DNA from: Burkholderiales bacterium | Lineage (GTDB): Bacteria > Pseudomonadota > Gammaproteobacteria > Burkholderiales > SG8-39 | Reading direction: 5' to 3' | Length of the DNA: 56,767 nucleotides | Assembly: GCA_014860445.1 (NCBI GenBank) | Contig: JACZJT010000055.1 | Location: 1 to 56,767 of the forward strand | Part shown: one piece after another, positions 9,298 through 18,444 of the stretch | Position numbering within the stretch: the stretch's first letter is position 1 | Layout of the letters: each line of letters opens with the position of its first letter | Program-made: the position numbers and the translations under genes | The notes under the pieces: generated by a model | Told to the model about the DNA's origin: nothing | The model's input: the letters and a program-made list of their open reading frames with translations, nothing else | Databases searched by the model: none

Positions 9298-10536
9298 TCA
9301 AGCCTGCGCAATCGCCTTGCGCACGACATAGCCGATGGACAGCCCCTGCGCGAGGATGGAGAAGACGACGACGCCGTATGTCAGGGCGACCACGGTATCG
9401 CGCTCCGGCCCCGCCGGCAGCGACAGCGCCAGCGCCACCGAGATGCCGCCGCGCAATCCGCCCCAGGTCAGCACTTTCCAGGACCCGCGCGGCAAACGAA
9501 ACGCGCGCTGCAACAGGCCCACCGGCAAACCGACCGTGAGCAGGCGCGCCGACAGCGTGACCGCCAGGGCCACGGCCACGGCCAGCAATTCATGCAGGGA
9601 AAATGCCACCAGCAGAATTTCCATGCCGATCAGAACAAACAGCGTGGCATTCAGGATTTCGTCGATCAACTCCCAGAACATGTCCAGATAGCGCCGCGTT
9701 GTGTCCGACATGGCCAGCGCACGTCCGTGGTTGCCGATGATCAAGCCTGCAACCACCATCGCCAGCGGGCCGGACACATGCAGTTCGGCCGCCAGTGCAT
9801 AGCCGCCGGTGACGGCGGCCAGGGTCAGCAGCACCTCGACCTGATAGTTGTCCACGCTCTTCAACAGCCGGAAGGTCACGTAGCCGAGCACCAGGCCGAA
9901 CAGCAGGCCGCCGCCGGCTTCGTGCACAAGCAGGGTGAGGCCCTGCCCGGGCGTCGGCGCGACGCCGCTCACCTGCATGCCGAGCAACAGGGAAAAAATG
10001 ACCACGCCCACGCCGTCGTTGAACAGTGATTCGCCTGCGATCACGAGTTCCAGTTCCTTGGGCGCGCCGGCGGACTTGAGTATGCCCATCACGGCGATCG
10101 GGTCGGTGGGCGAGATCAGGGCGCCGAAGAGCAGGCAGTACATCAGCGGCAGCTGCAGCCCGATCAGTGGCAGCGCGAACCACATCCCGTAGCCCACGGC
10201 GAGCGTGGACAGCAGCGTCCCGAACACCGCCAGTGCACCCACCGGCCAGCGATAGGCGCGCAGTTCGCTCAGATCCACGTGCAGCGCGCCGGCGAACAGC
10301 AGCAGCGAAAGCATGCCCTGCATGAGCACGTCGGAAAAATCGATGGAGCGCAGCAGCGACTCTTCGTATTGACGCAGGCCGTGCGCCACGCCCATCGCGT
10401 CGAGCCCGATCAGGGCCAGGGAGAACACCAGCGCAGCCGCCATGACGCCGATCGTCGTCGGCATGCCGACGAAGCGGTGATTCAGATAAGCCAGCAGCGC
10501 GGTGATGACCAGGCAGGTGGCGGCGATATTGAGCAT
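9298..10536 (-). CDS. CPA1-family cation:proton antiporter
   Basis: A 412-residue polytopic inner-membrane protein with about 11-12 hydrophobic segments. It exchanges Na+ (or K+) for protons. Family landmarks are SPTDPIAVMGIL in the central helix pair and the ESLFNDGVGVV segment carrying the Asn-Asp ion site. The sequence from GGLRGGISVALALSLP near the C-terminus is the usual late conserved helix. There is no cytosolic C-terminal regulatory domain, unlike eukaryotic NHEs. No sure ribosome site precedes ATG 10536. Confidence 0.88.
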   Translation of the reverse strand: MLNIAATCLVITALLAYLNHRFVGMPTTIGVMAAALVFSLALIGLDAMGVAHGLRQYEESLLRSIDFSDVLMQGMLSLLLFAGALHVDLSELRAYRWPVGALAVFGTLLSTLAVGYGMWFALPLIGLQLPLMYCLLFGALISPTDPIAVMGILKSAGAPKELELVIAGESLFNDGVGVVIFSLLLGMQVSGVAPTPGQGLTLLVHEAGGGLLFGLVLGYVTFRLLKSVDNYQVEVLLTLAAVTGGYALAAELHVSGPLAMVVAGLIIGNHGRALAMSDTTRRYLDMFWELIDEILNATLFVLIGMEILLVAFSLHELLAVAVALAVTLSARLLTVGLPVGLLQRAFRLPRGSWKVLTWGGLRGGISVALALSLPAGPERDTVVALTYGVVVFSILAQGLSIGYVVRKAIAQA

Positions 10537-10563
10537 GTTGGTGTCAGTGCCCGGCAGCGGCGC

Positions 10564-11166
10564 TCATCGCGCGGCCTCCAACGCGGCGCGCAGCAGCGGC
10601 AGCCTGTCGTTGCCGAAGTACATGTCCCCGCCGTTGACGAACATGGTCGGTGAGCCGAAACCGCCGCGGCGGATCAGTTCCCCGGTATTGGCCTTCAATG
10701 CATCCTTGATTTCCTGTTTGGCGATACCCGCGAAGTACGCGTTCGCATCGACGCCGGCGCGTGCGCAAACGTCCGCGAGCACCGCATCGTTCGACAGGTC
10801 GCGGTCTTCGCCCCAGTAGGCTGCGAACGCCGCTTGTGCGAAAGGCACCAGCTTGCCCTGCGGCTCGAGCAGAATGCAGCCGCGCATGGCCTTGACGCTG
10901 TTGACCGGGAACACCGTCGGCGGGAAGGTGATCGCGATCCCGGCGTGCCGCGCCCAGTCCTGCATGTCTTTCAGCTGGTAGGCCTGTTTCGCCGGCACCG
11001 GATGTTCGCGCGAAAAATAGACGCTCGGGTTGACGCTGTTGAATACGCCGCCGACGAGTATCGGCCGCCAGCGTATTTCCGCACCCAGCTCCGCCGCCAG
11101 CGGCTGGATGTTGTGGAAGGCCAGGTAGGTCCAGGGACTGGAGCAGTCGAAAAAGAATTCGATCAT
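10564..11166 (-). CDS. 2-hydroxychromene-2-carboxylate isomerase family (DsbA-fold, GST kappa-like)
   Basis: A 200-residue DsbA/GST-kappa-fold protein. It starts MIEFFFDCSSPWTYLA, where the FDxxSPxxYLA signature carries the catalytic Ser and glutathione site. The C-terminal GGFGSPTMFVNG holds the cis-Pro loop. The family uses glutathione for isomerisation in aromatic degradation, but many members have unknown substrates and no aromatic genes lie here. ATG 11166 was chosen because the protein family begins there. It ends about 30 bp before the antiporter and follows a GST gene by 14 bp, so the two form a pair. Confidence 0.85.
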   Translation of the reverse strand: MIEFFFDCSSPWTYLAFHNIQPLAAELGAEIRWRPILVGGVFNSVNPSVYFSREHPVPAKQAYQLKDMQDWARHAGIAITFPPTVFPVNSVKAMRGCILLEPQGKLVPFAQAAFAAYWGEDRDLSNDAVLADVCARAGVDANAYFAGIAKQEIKDALKANTGELIRRGGFGSPTMFVNGGDMYFGNDRLPLLRAALEAAR

Positions 11167-11180
11167 CGCGCCGCCGGATT

Positions 11181-11900
11181 TCAATTCGGTTTGTGCGCGC
11201 CGTCGCGCACGCTTTTTGCGGTCTGTCCGAACAGGGCCTTGCGCGCTTCCTCGTCCAGTTTCGGCAGCCGCAATTCCTTGCCGAGTTCCAGCCCGCGCTT
11301 GACCGCCGGTCGTTCGAACACCGTCTTGTACCAGCGCTCGACAAAGGGAAACTCCGAGATCGCGATCTGCTGCGCCTTGTGGGTGCGTATCCAGGGAAAG
11401 ATCGCCATGTCCGCGATGCTGTATTCGCTCCCGGCCGCGTAGCTGCCGGTGCGCTCGAGCTGCGCGTCGAGCACGCCGTACAGCCGGTTGACCTCTTTCG
11501 AGTAGCGCTCCAGGGCGTAAGGCAGGGCTTCGGGCGCGTAGAGCAGGAAGTGCCCGTTCTGCCCGGCCATGGGGCCGAGTCCGCCCATTTGCCACATCAG
11601 CCATTGCAGGGTCGCGTGCCGGCCGCGCAGGTCGGCGGGCAGGAAGCACCCGGTCTTCTCCGCGAGGTAGATGAGGATGGCGCCGCTTTCGAATAGCGCG
11701 ACCGGCGCCCCGCCGCCCGGCGGATCGTGGTCCACGATGGCCGGCATGCGATTGTTCGGACTGATGGCAATGAATTCCGGAGCGAACTGTTCGCCGCGCC
11801 CGATGTTGACGGGCTTGAGCGTGTACGCGAGACCGCATTCCTCGAGCATGATCGATATTTTCCACCCGTTGGGCGTGGGCCAGTAGTGCAGGTCGATCAT
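11181..11900 (-). CDS. GST-fold disulfide-bond oxidoreductase (YfcG/YghU type)
   Basis: A 239-residue glutathione S-transferase-like protein. The N-terminal thioredoxin domain begins HYWPTPNGWKISIMLEE, the YfcG/YghU signature, followed by the glutathione-contact loop NNRMPAIVDHDP and ESGAILIYLAEKTG. The C-terminal helical domain is complete. YfcG relatives reduce disulfides or peroxides with glutathione and have low classical transferase activity. ATG 11900 has AAGGAG about 7 bases upstream. The divergent neighbour is a secreted thioredoxin-fold protein. Confidence 0.88.
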   Translation of the reverse strand: MIDLHYWPTPNGWKISIMLEECGLAYTLKPVNIGRGEQFAPEFIAISPNNRMPAIVDHDPPGGGAPVALFESGAILIYLAEKTGCFLPADLRGRHATLQWLMWQMGGLGPMAGQNGHFLLYAPEALPYALERYSKEVNRLYGVLDAQLERTGSYAAGSEYSIADMAIFPWIRTHKAQQIAISEFPFVERWYKTVFERPAVKRGLELGKELRLPKLDEEARKALFGQTAKSVRDGAHKPN

Positions 11901-12054
11901 CGATGCTCCTTACGTAATCGGGCCGTCAGGTCGAAGTTGGTGTATCTTTCCGGGCTATTGTACTCACGACGGTGCACTCACGACGGCCGCGGCCGGTTCG
12001 CGGTGGCGCCGCCGGAGACTTTTGATCGATCGCTCGCCCCGCAAGGAGAACGTA

Positions 12055-12852
12055 GTGCATAGGACATGGTTGATTTCGTTAATGGTCGTGGCGCTGGCGG
12101 GAATGCCGCTGCAGGGCCACACTTCCGAGACCAAGGGTTCGCCGGAAATCGACGCCCTGATCAAGCGCCTGGAGGACTCCGGCGCGCTGGACGCGGCCGT
12201 GGATCGGGGCATCCAACGGTATGTCCAGCGACAGCGGGACGCGCAGCGCGAGCAGCAAAGAACCCAGACCGAGTCCGCCAAAAATGCCCGGAAGGTGGAC
12301 CTAAAACGCGACCGCATCTTCGGCAACCTGCAAGCCGAGGTGAGCTTGATCGTTTATGACGATCTCGAGTGCCCGTTCTGCAAGCGCTTTGCCGGCACGC
12401 CGGAACAGGCGATCGCGAAATTCGACGGCAAGGCCAATATTGTGTTCCGCCATTTTCCCTTGCCTTTCCACGGCGAGATGGCGAAACGCGGCGCCTACTA
12501 TGCAGAGTGCGTCGCGCGCCAGGTGAATTCCGGGGCATTGTTTGCGTTTGCGAATGACTGGCTCAAACTGACCGGCGCGAACGGCGAAGGATTGCCGGAA
12601 GGCGAAGCGCAGATCAAGGAGATCGCCAAGGCGGCCGGCGCGAAAGATTTTGCGGCTCTGGACGCGTGCACACGCGATCCGGCCGTCGCGCAGCTTGTGC
12701 GCGATGACATCGCCGATGGCGTGCGCAGCGGCATCACCGGCACGCCCGGAGTCGTCGTGCGCAACAACAAAACCGGCTTTTCCCTGTCGATTATCGGCGC
12801 GGTCCCGGCTCAGACCCTGGAGCAGGGCATACAGAAGGCGCTGGCGAACTAA
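12055..12852 (+). CDS. periplasmic DsbA/DsbG-like thiol oxidoreductase
   Basis: A 265-residue secreted protein. The start is GTG at 12055, chosen because AAGGAG lies six bases upstream. A signal peptide (HRTWLISLMVVALAGMP) is followed by a charged helix rich in Gln/Arg (about residues 45-85), then a thioredoxin fold with the active site ECPFCKRF (CPFC). The cis-Pro loop is GTPGVVV. It matches the DsbA-family thioredoxin proteins of the BdbD/DsbG-like group. CPFC is unlike the CPHC of canonical DsbA, so isomerase or reductase activity is as likely as oxidase. Confidence 0.85.
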   Translation: MHRTWLISLMVVALAGMPLQGHTSETKGSPEIDALIKRLEDSGALDAAVDRGIQRYVQRQRDAQREQQRTQTESAKNARKVDLKRDRIFGNLQAEVSLIVYDDLECPFCKRFAGTPEQAIAKFDGKANIVFRHFPLPFHGEMAKRGAYYAECVARQVNSGALFAFANDWLKLTGANGEGLPEGEAQIKEIAKAAGAKDFAALDACTRDPAVAQLVRDDIADGVRSGITGTPGVVVRNNKTGFSLSIIGAVPAQTLEQGIQKALAN

Positions 12853-12878
12853 GCGCCGGAGAACGGTTCCGCGCGCGG

Positions 12879-13934
12879 CTAACGCATGGCGGCGTTCAGC
12901 TTCTCCAGTACCCCGGCGCCGGGGCAAAGTTCCTTCACCCCGAGCTGATTGAACGGCATGTCCACGGTATTGAGGTGGGCGTGCAGATCGTCGGCGTCCG
13001 GGTCGATATAGAGCAGGCCGGTGACGAGCTCGCCCTTGGCCTGGTGTTCCGCGACGTGGTTGAGCGCCTTGACGCGGTCCAGCGGATCGTAGTCGGGCTG
13101 TGTTTTCCTCAGGCGCAGGATGCTGCCGTCGTGTTGCGGCACATCGATCACTTCGCCTTCGCGATACTCGACGTTGATCGCATCGCGCGTCGGCCAGAAG
13201 TCGAGCCGGTTGACCGTCTCGTTGTGCTCGCGCACATAGTCATAGCTTCGCGTGCTGCCTTCGTGATTGTTGAACGCGACGCAGGGACTCAGGACGTCGA
13301 TGAACGCCGCGCCCTGGTGCGCGATCGCGCCCCTGATCAGCGGCACCAGCTGTTTCTTGTCGCCGGAGAAGCCGCGCGCAACGTAGGTCGCGCCCAGTTG
13401 CAGCGCAAGCGACACGGTGTCCACCGGTGCGTCGCGATTCACCACGCCGCGCTTGGATTTGGAACCCGCATCGGCGGTGGCGGAAAACTGGCCCTTGGTC
13501 AGGCCGTAGACGCCGTTGTTCTCGAGTATGTAGGTCAGGTTGACGCCGCGGCGCATGATGTGGGCGAACTGGCCGATGCCGATCGAGGCCGAGTCGCCGT
13601 CGCCGGAGACGCCGAGATAAATCAAATCGCGGTTGGCCAGATTCGCCCCGGTCAGCACCGAGGGCATCCTGCCGTGCACGCTGTTGAAGCCGTGCGAACT
13701 GCCGAGGAAATAGTCGGGCGTCTTCGAACTGCAGCCGATGCCCGAGAGCTTGGCCACGCGGTGCGGCTGGATGTCGAGCTCCCAGCAGGCCTGGATGATC
13801 GAAGCCGAAATCGAATCGTGGCCGCAGCCTGCGCACAGCGTCGAAATCTTGCCCTCGTAGTCGCGGCGCGTGTAGCCGACCTTGTTCTTTTGCAGCGTCG
13901 GGTGGTGCAGTTTGGGCTTGGTGAGATAGGTCAT
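12879..13934 (-). CDS. korB: 2-oxoacid:acceptor oxidoreductase, beta subunit (KorB-like)
   Basis: A 351-residue thiamine-diphosphate subunit. TLCAGCGHDSISAS and SGIGCSS near the N-terminus carry the Cys residues typical of KorB/PorB. SGDGDSASIG plus the later Asn form the ThDP-Mg site. With the alpha and flavin subunits upstream it should oxidatively decarboxylate a 2-oxoacid, probably 2-oxoglutarate, to the acyl-CoA. ATG 13934 is where the family starts. A 106-bp spacer with two small hairpins separates it from the alpha gene. Confidence 0.9.
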   Translation of the reverse strand: MTYLTKPKLHHPTLQKNKVGYTRRDYEGKISTLCAGCGHDSISASIIQACWELDIQPHRVAKLSGIGCSSKTPDYFLGSSHGFNSVHGRMPSVLTGANLANRDLIYLGVSGDGDSASIGIGQFAHIMRRGVNLTYILENNGVYGLTKGQFSATADAGSKSKRGVVNRDAPVDTVSLALQLGATYVARGFSGDKKQLVPLIRGAIAHQGAAFIDVLSPCVAFNNHEGSTRSYDYVREHNETVNRLDFWPTRDAINVEYREGEVIDVPQHDGSILRLRKTQPDYDPLDRVKALNHVAEHQAKGELVTGLLYIDPDADDLHAHLNTVDMPFNQLGVKELCPGAGVLEKLNAAMR

Positions 13935-13957
13935 CGCTGTGCTCCGCAAACCGTGGC

Positions 13958-14007
13958 ATTGCCATATTTGGCAATCGTAATCACCGGACAATGGCTAAAT
14001 TCGCCAT
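13958..14007 (-). other. paired hairpins between korA and korB
   Basis: Two inverted repeats lie in the 106-bp spacer: ATTGCCA-tatt-TGGCAAT at 13958-13975 and ATGGC-taaattc-GCCAT at 13991-14007. Neither has a T-run, so they look more like RNA-stability or processing stems than terminators. Confidence 0.4.
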
Positions 14008-14040
14008 GTTCGAAAACGGAATGTTCTGAATTGTGCATAC

Positions 14041-15888
14041 TCACGCCGCCTTGTCCTTCTTCAGCGGGCGCACGTTCAGCGCCGCGCTCACCGCGGAGAT
14101 TTCCTTGACGATGAAGCGCGCCGTGATCGGCGTTCCGTCGTAATGCAGCACCGAGATCAGGCTCGCCGGGTTGATGTGGGCCTCGTTCACCAGCAGCGTC
14201 TTCAGCTGCGCGTCGCGGTTTTGTTCGATCACGAACACCTTCGCATGCGCTGCGACGAAATCGGCGATCTCGTCCTGGAACGGGAAGGCGCGCACGCGCA
14301 GCGCATTCACGTAGATGCCCAGCGCTGCGAGCCCATCGAGCGCCTCGCTCATCGCCGGACTGGTCGATCCGAAATAGAGTACGCCGAAACGCGCCGGATG
14401 CTGTGCCGCTGTGAGCAGCGGTTTCGGGACCAGCGTCTTCGCGGTTTCGAATTTCTTCAGCAGACGCTGCATATTGTCGACGTAATCCGGCCCCGCTTCG
14501 GAGTAGCGCGCGTAGCGGTCCTTGGTCGTGCCGCGGGTGAAATAGGCGCCGCGCGTGGGGTGCGTGCCGGGATAGGTGCGGTAGGTGATGCCGTCGCCGT
14601 CCACGTCGAGATAACGCCCGAAGTCCTTGCCCGCCTGCAGCTCTTCGGCGCTCATCACCTTGCCACGGTCGTAGACCCGCGCGTCGTCCCACTCGAGCGG
14701 GTCGCACAGCCGCGTATTCATGCCGATGTCCAGGTCGGTCATCACGAACACCGGCGTTTGCAGGCGGTCGGCGAGGTCGAGCGCCTGCGCGGTGAACTCG
14801 AAACACTCCTTCGGGTCTTCCGGAAACAGCATCACATGCTTGGTGTCGCCGTGCGAGGCATAGGCCGTGGACAGGATGTCGGCCTGCTGCGTGCGCGTGG
14901 GCATGCCGGTGGAGGGACCGCCGCGCTGCACGTTGATGATGGTCGCGGGGATTTCGGCGAAATAGGCGAGCCCGATGAACTCGGTCATCAGCGAGACGCC
15001 CGGGCCGGAGGTGGCGGTGAACGCGCGCGCGCCGTTCCAGCCTGCGCCGGTGACGATGCCGATCGAGGCGAGTTCGTCCTCGGCCTGCACGATGGCGAAC
15101 TTGTTCTTGCCGCTGGCCTCGTCCACGCGCAGCCGTTTGCAGTGGCGCTCGAAGGCCTCGGCGACGGAGGAAGAAGGCGTAATCGGATACCAGGCGCATA
15201 CGGTCGCGCCGCCGTAGACCGCGCCCAGCGCCGCGGCGCTGTTGCCTTCCATGAAGATTTTCTTGCCGACCGCGTCGGCTTTTTTCACGCGCAGGCCGAT
15301 CGGGCACTTGAGATGGGAGAGCGCATAGTCGCGCCCCATCTGCATCGCCGTGAGGTTGGGCTTCAGGAGCTTTTCCTTGCCCTTGTACTGCTCGCCGATC
15401 AGTTCGGCGATCGCGCCCGCGTCCATGTCCAGCAGCGCGGCGAGTGCGCCGACGTAGATGATGTTCTTGAACAGCTGCCGCTGGCGCGAGTCTTCGTAGG
15501 TGGCGTTGCAGATGTCGGTCAGCGGCATGCCGAGGACGTTGATGTCGTCGCGCAGTTTCGAGACCGGCATCGGCCGGGTGCTGTCGTAGAAGAGATAGCC
15601 GCCCGGCTCGATTTCGGCGAGATCCTGGTTCCAGGTCTGCGGATTCATCGCGACCATCAGATCGACGCCGCCACGCCGGCCCAGCCAGCCGCGTTCGGTC
15701 ACGCGCACTTCGTACCAGGTGGGCAGGCCCTGAATGTTGGAAGGGAAAATGTTGCGCGGGCTCACCGGCACGCCCATCCTGAGGATGGAGCGCGCAAACA
15801 GTTCGTTGGCCGAGGCCGAGCCCGAGCCATTGACATTGGCGAACTTGACGACGAAATCGTTCACCGCCTGGATGGATTTCGTCTTCAT
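14041..15888 (-). CDS. korA: 2-oxoacid:acceptor oxidoreductase, fused gamma-alpha subunit (KorA-like)
   Basis: A 615-residue protein. The N-terminal 190 residues are the gamma domain (GSGSASANELFARSI, GGVDLMVAMN). The rest is the alpha pyrimidine-binding part, with the signature WYPITPSSSVAEAFE and a TSGPGVSLMTEFIG segment. ATG 15888 overlaps the stop of the upstream flavin gene (ATGA). The gamma-alpha fusion is typical of 2-oxoglutarate:ferredoxin enzymes (KGOR). In Azoarcus and Thauera a three-subunit NADP-linked KGOR has the same subunit sizes. Substrate assignment to 2-oxoglutarate rather than pyruvate is inference from this architecture. Confidence 0.9.
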   Translation of the reverse strand: MKTKSIQAVNDFVVKFANVNGSGSASANELFARSILRMGVPVSPRNIFPSNIQGLPTWYEVRVTERGWLGRRGGVDLMVAMNPQTWNQDLAEIEPGGYLFYDSTRPMPVSKLRDDINVLGMPLTDICNATYEDSRQRQLFKNIIYVGALAALLDMDAGAIAELIGEQYKGKEKLLKPNLTAMQMGRDYALSHLKCPIGLRVKKADAVGKKIFMEGNSAAALGAVYGGATVCAWYPITPSSSVAEAFERHCKRLRVDEASGKNKFAIVQAEDELASIGIVTGAGWNGARAFTATSGPGVSLMTEFIGLAYFAEIPATIINVQRGGPSTGMPTRTQQADILSTAYASHGDTKHVMLFPEDPKECFEFTAQALDLADRLQTPVFVMTDLDIGMNTRLCDPLEWDDARVYDRGKVMSAEELQAGKDFGRYLDVDGDGITYRTYPGTHPTRGAYFTRGTTKDRYARYSEAGPDYVDNMQRLLKKFETAKTLVPKPLLTAAQHPARFGVLYFGSTSPAMSEALDGLAALGIYVNALRVRAFPFQDEIADFVAAHAKVFVIEQNRDAQLKTLLVNEAHINPASLISVLHYDGTPITARFIVKEISAVSAALNVRPLKKDKAA

Positions 15889-17732
15889 GCCGGCACGGGC
15901 TCCTTCTTCGGTGCGCGGCTGCGGCAACCGGGGCCGGCAGGCGTCATTTCGAGCAGGAATTTCTGCATGTCCCAGGCGCCGGTGGGACAGCGCTCGGCGC
16001 ACAGGCCGCAATGCAGGCACACGTCCTCGTCCTTGGCCATGATGCGGCCGGTCTTGAGCGTGGCGGAAATGTAAAGGTCCTGCGTCAGATTCATCGCCGG
16101 CGCGCTGAGCCGCGTGCGCAGATCCTTCTCCTCGCCGTTGATCGTAAAGCTGATGCAGTCCATCGGGCAGATGTCGACGCAGGCGTCGCACTCGATGCAC
16201 TTGGTGTTGATGAACACCGTTTGCACGTCGCAGTTGAGGCAGCGCTCCGCTTCCTTGAATGCGGTTGCGCGGTCGAATCCCATTTCGACTTCGATCTTGA
16301 TGTTCTTCAGCGTCTGGCTCGCGTCGCGCCAGGGCACCTTGTAGCGTCGGTCGAGCGCGATTTCGTTGTCGTAGCTCCACTCGTGGATGCCCATCTTCTG
16401 CGACATCAGGTGCACCATGGGCGGCGGGCGTTTGGCCACGTCCTCGCCCTGGCAATACTTGTCGATCGAAACCGCGGCCTCGTGTCCGTGTGCGACGGCC
16501 CAGATGATGTTCTTCGGTCCGAAGGCCGCATCGCCGCCGAAATACACCCCCGACACCGACGACTGCAGGGTGATCTTGTCGACCACCGGCATGCCCCATT
16601 CGTCGAAGGCGATGCCGCAATCCTTCTCGATCCAGGGAAACGCGTTCTCCTGGCCGACCGCGACGAGCACTTCGTCGCATTCAAAATGCTGCAGGGGCTC
16701 GCCCGTGGGCTTGAGGCTGCGGCGGCCCTTCTCATCGTATTGCGCCGCGACTTTTTCGAAGGTGACGCCGGTAAGCTTGCCCTTGTGGTGGGTGAATTCC
16801 CTGGGCACGAGGTAGTTGAGGATGGGGATGCCTTCGTGCGCGGCGTCTTCCTTCTCCCAGGGCGAGGCCTTCATCTCATCAAAGCCGGAACGCACGATCA
16901 CTTTCACGTCCTCGCCGCCGAGGCGCTTGCTCGTGCGGCAGCAGTCCATGGCGGTGTTGCCGCCGCCGAGCACGATGACGCGCTTGGCGATTTTCTTGAC
17001 GTGCCCGAAGGAGACGCTGGCGAGCCAGTCGATGCCGATGTGTATGTGTTTGGATGCTTCCTTGCGTCCCGGGACATCGAGGTCGCGGCCGCGCGGCGCG
17101 CCCGAGCCGACGAACACCGCATCGTAGCCTTCGGCTAGCAGGGCCTTCATGCTGTCCACGCGCTTGCCGGCGCGAAACTCGACGCCGAGTCCGAGGATAT
17201 AGCCGACCTCCTCGTCGATCACTTCCTCGGGCAGGCGAAACCGCGGAATCTGGCTGCGGATCATGCCGCCCGCTTTGAGGTCCCCGTCGTAGACGACCAC
17301 ATGATAGCCGTGCGGCGCGAGGTCGCGCGCGACGGTGAGCGAGGCCGGGCCGGCGCCCACGCAGGCGATGCGCTTGCCGTTCTTTTTCTTCGGCACCACC
17401 GGAAGGCGCGAATGGATGTCGGATTTGTTGTCGGCGGCGACGCGCTTCAGCCGGCAGATCGCGACCGGTTCCTTCGCCGCGCCTTTGGCGCCCTCTCCCG
17501 GCGCTTCCTCCACGCGGCTACGCCGGCACGCCGGCTCGCAGGGCCGGTCACAGGTGCGCCCGAGTATGCCGGGGAAAACATTCGAATTCCAGTTGACCAT
17601 GTAGGCATCGTCGTAGCGGCCTGCGGCGATCAAGCGGATGTATTCTGGAACCGGGGTATGGGCGGGGCAGGCCCATTGACAATCTACAACTTTGTGGAAG
17701 TAATCTGGCGCGCCAATATCAGTCGGCTTCAA
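15885..17732 (-). CDS. korC: FAD/NAD(P) oxidoreductase subunit with two 4Fe-4S clusters (GltD-like, KorC-like)
   Basis: A 615-residue protein of the glutamate-synthase small-subunit fold. The N-terminal Cys region (CQWACP, CDRPCEPACRR) is followed by an FAD site (CVGAGPASLTVARDLA), a second dinucleotide site (VIVLGGGNTAMDC) and a C-terminal 2x[4Fe-4S] ferredoxin domain (CIECDACVDICPMDC and CLHCGLCAERCPTGA). It should pass electrons between the 2-oxoacid enzyme's ferredoxin clusters and NADP(H). The start is TTG at 17732, supported by a strong AAGGAG eight bases away. It is the first gene of the operon, overlapping korA. Confidence 0.88.
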   Translation of the reverse strand: MKPTDIGAPDYFHKVVDCQWACPAHTPVPEYIRLIAAGRYDDAYMVNWNSNVFPGILGRTCDRPCEPACRRSRVEEAPGEGAKGAAKEPVAICRLKRVAADNKSDIHSRLPVVPKKKNGKRIACVGAGPASLTVARDLAPHGYHVVVYDGDLKAGGMIRSQIPRFRLPEEVIDEEVGYILGLGVEFRAGKRVDSMKALLAEGYDAVFVGSGAPRGRDLDVPGRKEASKHIHIGIDWLASVSFGHVKKIAKRVIVLGGGNTAMDCCRTSKRLGGEDVKVIVRSGFDEMKASPWEKEDAAHEGIPILNYLVPREFTHHKGKLTGVTFEKVAAQYDEKGRRSLKPTGEPLQHFECDEVLVAVGQENAFPWIEKDCGIAFDEWGMPVVDKITLQSSVSGVYFGGDAAFGPKNIIWAVAHGHEAAVSIDKYCQGEDVAKRPPPMVHLMSQKMGIHEWSYDNEIALDRRYKVPWRDASQTLKNIKIEVEMGFDRATAFKEAERCLNCDVQTVFINTKCIECDACVDICPMDCISFTINGEEKDLRTRLSAPAMNLTQDLYISATLKTGRIMAKDEDVCLHCGLCAERCPTGAWDMQKFLLEMTPAGPGCRSRAPKKEPVPA

Positions 17733-17989
17733 TCAGTCTGCTCCTTCCTCGCGCCTGCCTGGCCCGCCAAGATTGGAACGGGCTCCGGGTCGCTGGGAGG
17801 GCGTAATTCTACTCTGGGTACAGAAGCGTGAAAAGCGCCTTTTTCGCTCACAAGCCGTGACCGGCAGCGATGGGTTGGCGTCGGAATCGTGACGCACCCG
17901 GCGTCGATGCCGGTGGAGCCGTACGCACTGTATGCGGCGGCCAAACCCTTGCGCCGAGCAGGGTTATCGCGCGCCGTTTCTTCCCGGGT

Positions 17990-18310
17990 CTAGCGGGGTG
18001 CCGTGTCGTGGCGGCGCATATGATCGGTGACCTGCAGAGCGGCCGCCGCGAACGCTTCGCGCACCGCTGTGAGCGCGTCGTCGCTGTGTTCGCGGTTGAC
18101 CACGATCTCCGTTCCAGGCAGCGCGATGACCAGGCGCACCGCAAACTGCGCGCCCCTGCGCTTTTCACCCTGCTGCACCTCCACGAGCACCTGACAACTG
18201 CGCACGCGCGCGCAAAGCCCCTTCAGTTTCTCCGCCTCGTCGCCTATCCGATGTTCGAGCGCGCCCGAAGCAGGAATGCCGCGCAATACGATCTCTAGCT
18301 GTTTGTGCAT
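17990..18310 (-). CDS. hpf: ribosome hibernation promoting factor, short HPF/RaiA family
   Basis: A 106-residue HPF/S30EA-domain protein. It begins MHKQLEIVLRGIPAS and contains VEVQQGEKRRGAQFAVRLVIALPG, then the acidic-helix segment NREHSDDALTAVREAF. Short HPF proteins bind the 30S decoding region and help dimerise or idle ribosomes in stationary phase or energy shortage. ATG 18310 fits the family start; an 11-residue upstream extension is possible. Its promoter side faces the sensor kinase, and a Crp/Fnr dyad lies 161-175 bp upstream. It is diverged from E. coli HPF, hence moderate confidence in subtype. Confidence 0.8.
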   Translation of the reverse strand: MHKQLEIVLRGIPASGALEHRIGDEAEKLKGLCARVRSCQVLVEVQQGEKRRGAQFAVRLVIALPGTEIVVNREHSDDALTAVREAFAAAALQVTDHMRRHDTAPR

Positions 18311-18444
18311 CGTTCCCGTCCGCTGCGGCACGCAGCGGCTCAATCGCTTCGTCCTGGTCTTCGTCCTGGTATATGGAGGCAGATTCCCCTCTCTGTCAGC
18401 GGCCGTATCGCCGTGTGCGTGACGGCCTGCGACAACTCGATTTC

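Noticed and set aside
13935-13991. Longer korB starting at TTG 13991
   Set aside because: The extra 19 residues (rich in Cys and Gln) are unlike KorB N-termini and include one of the spacer hairpins; ATG 13934 fits the family.
17810-17850. Terminator for hpf at AAAAG-CGC-CTTTT
   Set aside because: Only a five-pair AT-rich stem with a three-base loop; too weak to call.
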